Below, in pieces: positions 6,340-8,088 of a DNA stretch of 8,088 nucleotides. Position numbers and translations under genes: made by a program. The stretch comes from Myxococcota bacterium (lineage in GTDB: Bacteria; Myxococcota_A; Polyangia; HGW-17): assembly GCA_018821745.1 (NCBI GenBank), contig JAHJLU010000341.1, positions 1 through 8,088 of the forward strand, written 5' to 3'. The stretch's first letter is position 1, and each line of letters begins with the position of its first letter. The notes under the pieces were generated by a model. It ran no database searches. It was not told the DNA's origin and saw only the letters and a program-made list of their open reading frames with translations.

Positions 6340-7242
6340 TCAGAAGGAGACCCTGCGTCCACCCCACTCCACCAGGGTGAAACCCTCGCGACGCGGTGCT
6401 TCGAGGCGCTGGGGCGTCACGGTGACACTCTGGGAGAGGGGCGCGTAGAGCATGTTGAAGCGGATGGAAGTCTCGGGGGCGGGGACCACCCGCAGGGGCA
6501 CGGAGGTCGCCCAGCTTTTTTGGGCAAAATGGATGAAGTTATAGGGTTTTGACTGCAGGATGGGGAGCCAGTAGATGATGAACTCGTTGGCCTCGCGGTC
6601 CGTGAGCCCAAGGAGCGCCAGTTTTTCTTCCAGGAAGGAGATGGTCTCTTCACCTGCCACCACAAAGCCCGTGGAGAGGTCGAAGACATCGGGGGTGATG
6701 CCTTCCCAGTAAAGCGCGTAGTACTCCCGGTTGTTGTTGCAGCCAAAGAGCTTTCCGTCGGGGTGAGCCGTGACACACCATCCCCGGGCTCCGTACACGG
6801 GATAGGTGGTCAGGAGCTCCACGGACTGCTCCTGGGCAAAGGCCACATGAACCCTGGTGGTCTTCTCGGGGTACAGGTAAATCACCGGCTTGAAGTCGAT
6901 ATTCTCCATGACGCAGGCCAGATGGTTGTCCCCCTCCCAGACGTAGCCCTCATCGCACTCGCAGTAGGGGTCATTGTTGCCGTCGATGGCGCAGGTACCG
7001 GCGTCATTGCACAGGACTCCGTCACAGGTGTCCGGGGGCATCACGCAGGTGAGCATGTCCACGCTCCCCCACACATACCCCTGATCACACTCGCAGAACA
7101 CGGTCTCCTCCTCGTTGACGTCACAGGTGCCGTGATCACTGCAGGTGATGCCCTCGCACAGTGGAGACTTATCGGAGACGGTGTTGTCATCACACCCGAA
7201 CAGAATCATTGTAAAAATAAACCAGGGCGCCAGTTTCTTCAT
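6340..7242 (-). CDS. Lipoprotein with two EGF-like modules and a YLYPE/VEWGG domain
   Basis: This is a 300-residue surface lipoprotein. The start at ATG 7242 is set by AAGGAG at 7249-7254, six bases upstream, and gives a proper lipoprotein signal (MKKLAPWFIF, lipobox LFGC, Cys17, then DD). Starting at 7284 would add 14 residues before it. Two EGF-like modules follow, Cys29-Cys66 and Cys73-Cys110, with identical spacing C-x4-C-x5-C-x9-C-x-C-x13-C and a shared CECDxGYVW. Residues about 117-297 form a separate domain starting KPVIYLYPEK and ending TLVEWGG, with inner motifs LYWEG, NEFIIYWLP and PYN. I recognise this domain as recurring in exported proteins of many bacteria, without a known function (from memory, unverified). 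Cys156 and Cys168 inside it may form a disulfide. It is probably cotranscribed with the DUF1877 gene that follows. Confidence 0.9.
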   Translation of the reverse strand: MKKLAPWFIFTMILFGCDDNTVSDKSPLCEGITCSDHGTCDVNEEETVFCECDQGYVWGSVDMLTCVMPPDTCDGVLCNDAGTCAIDGNNDPYCECDEGYVWEGDNHLACVMENIDFKPVIYLYPEKTTRVHVAFAQEQSVELLTTYPVYGARGWCVTAHPDGKLFGCNNNREYYALYWEGITPDVFDLSTGFVVAGEETISFLEEKLALLGLTDREANEFIIYWLPILQSKPYNFIHFAQKSWATSVPLRVVPAPETSIRFNMLYAPLSQSVTVTPQRLEAPRREGFTLVEWGGRRVSF

Positions 7243-7275
7243 GGTCTGCTCCTTTGCAGCGAAGGTTGTTGCGTG

Positions 7276-7303
7276 TCTATACAATAGCTCCCCGGCTCAA
7301 CAA
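7276..7303 (-). promoter_or_regulatory. Weak candidate promoter for the EGF lipoprotein gene
   Basis: On the minus strand TTGTTG (7303-7298) and TATAGA (7281-7276) are separated by 16 bases, about 35 bases before the start codon. Matches to the sigma-70 consensus are only partial, and transcription could equally come from the gene upstream. The 101-base gap between 7243 and 7343 holds nothing else I can support. Confidence 0.25.
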
Positions 7304-7343
7304 TGCAAACGCAATTGTGGAGAAATCGGAGGGTTATAGGGGA

Positions 7344-8088
7344 TCAGGGGCAGGTACCGTAAGCAGGGAGGGTCACCGTCTCGTCACGCAGCCCGATGCG
7401 CAGCGTCACCTCACCGGTCTCGGGGGTGTTCTCGTCGAAGGTGATGGACTTCTCGCGGATGCCGTCCTCAAGGGTGATGACACCGTCGGAGGGATAACAG
7501 TCGGTGACCAGCCAGGTGAGGTCCTCCACGGTGAGGTCGTAGGTCACCACATTTTTTGTGTAGCTGGCCGTGCCGTCCAGGTAGAAGACGCTCTGGTCAA
7601 AGAGCAGGGTCCCTGCCACCGTGAGGGAGATCGCGTCGGTGGAGAGGTCCATGTCCAGGGTGTAATTCCCGACCCCGGACCAAAGCAGCGTGATGTTGCC
7701 GGAGACCGCGGGGAGCCCGTCCACCGAGAGCTCCGTGAAGACAAACTCCACGGTGACAGTGCCGGCCTCGGCAACTACCGATGCCTCCACCTGGCCGCTC
7801 AGGGAGATGCCATAGCGCTCCAGGTAACAGGCGCCGTCAAAGTCCGCCGAGAGCGTGGCGCTGGTCTCGTCGACGGAGGCCGTCACGCAGAGGTTGTCCG
7901 CCGCGCCCATGATGGCGTTGTACATGGCCTGGGCGTTCTCGTAGGAGGAGAGCCCGGTCTCCAGAATGATATCATCAATGGAGGATTTCGTTGCCGGGGC
8001 CGTGACAAAGGCATTGACCACGGCGGCGCTCTTGAGCCCCACGTTGTAACTGTCGGCGGCGGTAGCCGCTTCGGTCCCGTCGGACTGG
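7344..8088 (-). CDS. Beta-rich, probably exported protein (5' end outside the window)
   Basis: This frame is open to the right edge of the window, so the gene is truncated at its 5' end. About 247 residues are visible, ending YGTCP. A GTG at 8042 could be read as a start, but it has no signal sequence and the frame continues open above it (QSDGTEAATA), so I treat it as internal. The visible part starts with a helical section (to about NAIMGAADNL), followed by alternating Thr/Val/Ser-rich beta strands typical of an extracellular beta sandwich. Four Cys (NLC, GAC, TDC, GTC) could form two disulfides. No named family is recognised. With the two lipoproteins downstream it forms a run of envelope genes; a lipoprotein signal beyond the edge is plausible but not seen. 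Confidence 0.8.
   Translation of the reverse strand, partial: QSDGTEAATAADSYNVGLKSAAVVNAFVTAPATKSSIDDIILETGLSSYENAQAMYNAIMGAADNLCVTASVDETSATLSADFDGACYLERYGISLSGQVEASVVAEAGTVTVEFVFTELSVDGLPAVSGNITLLWSGVGNYTLDMDLSTDAISLTVAGTLLFDQSVFYLDGTASYTKNVVTYDLTVEDLTWLVTDCYPSDGVITLEDGIREKSITFDENTPETGEVTLRIGLRDETVTLPAYGTCP

Noticed and set aside
7344..8042. GTG at 8042 as the true start of the right-edge gene
   Set aside because: The frame stays open to the window edge, and an exported-type protein starting there would lack a signal peptide.

Overview
The window looks like a piece of a Gram-negative chromosome from the Myxococcota/Bradymonadota-like part of the old Deltaproteobacteria. This is inference. 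It rests on a lipoprotein that joins myxobacterial-type cysteine-rich repeats to RCC1 repeats, a second lipoprotein with EGF-like modules, and a third exported-looking Cys-containing protein. No rRNA, tRNA, CRISPR array, transposase or phage gene is visible.

Left part, plus strand (1-2713). A 256-base leader without a convincing gene is followed by three closely spaced genes that look like one operon. They encode a two-helix membrane protein (257-928), a secreted protein with a beta-propeller-like C-terminal half (975-2171), and a four-helix membrane protein with two cysteine clusters placed to lie on the same membrane face (2198-2713). None belongs to a family I can name with a function. Together they look like a small cell-envelope module.

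Middle (2714-3152). This is a convergent spacer of 439 bases with no supported gene and no clear terminator.

Right part, minus strand (3153-8088). Reading leftward from the right edge there are four genes: a 5'-truncated exported-looking beta-rich protein (7344-8088); a 300-residue lipoprotein with two EGF-like modules and a conserved C-terminal domain of unknown function (6340-7242); a YfbM/DUF1877-family cytosolic protein (5708-6310) 29 bases downstream and probably cotranscribed with it; and, behind its own candidate promoter, a 784-residue lipoprotein (3153-5507) built from eight disulfide-rich repeats and a complete set of seven RCC1 blades.

The overall theme is cell-surface and envelope biology. 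The parts most worth following are the three-gene plus-strand module, especially its cysteine-cluster membrane protein, and the modular surface lipoproteins. I do not see decisive evidence for a new defence, secretion or metabolic system.
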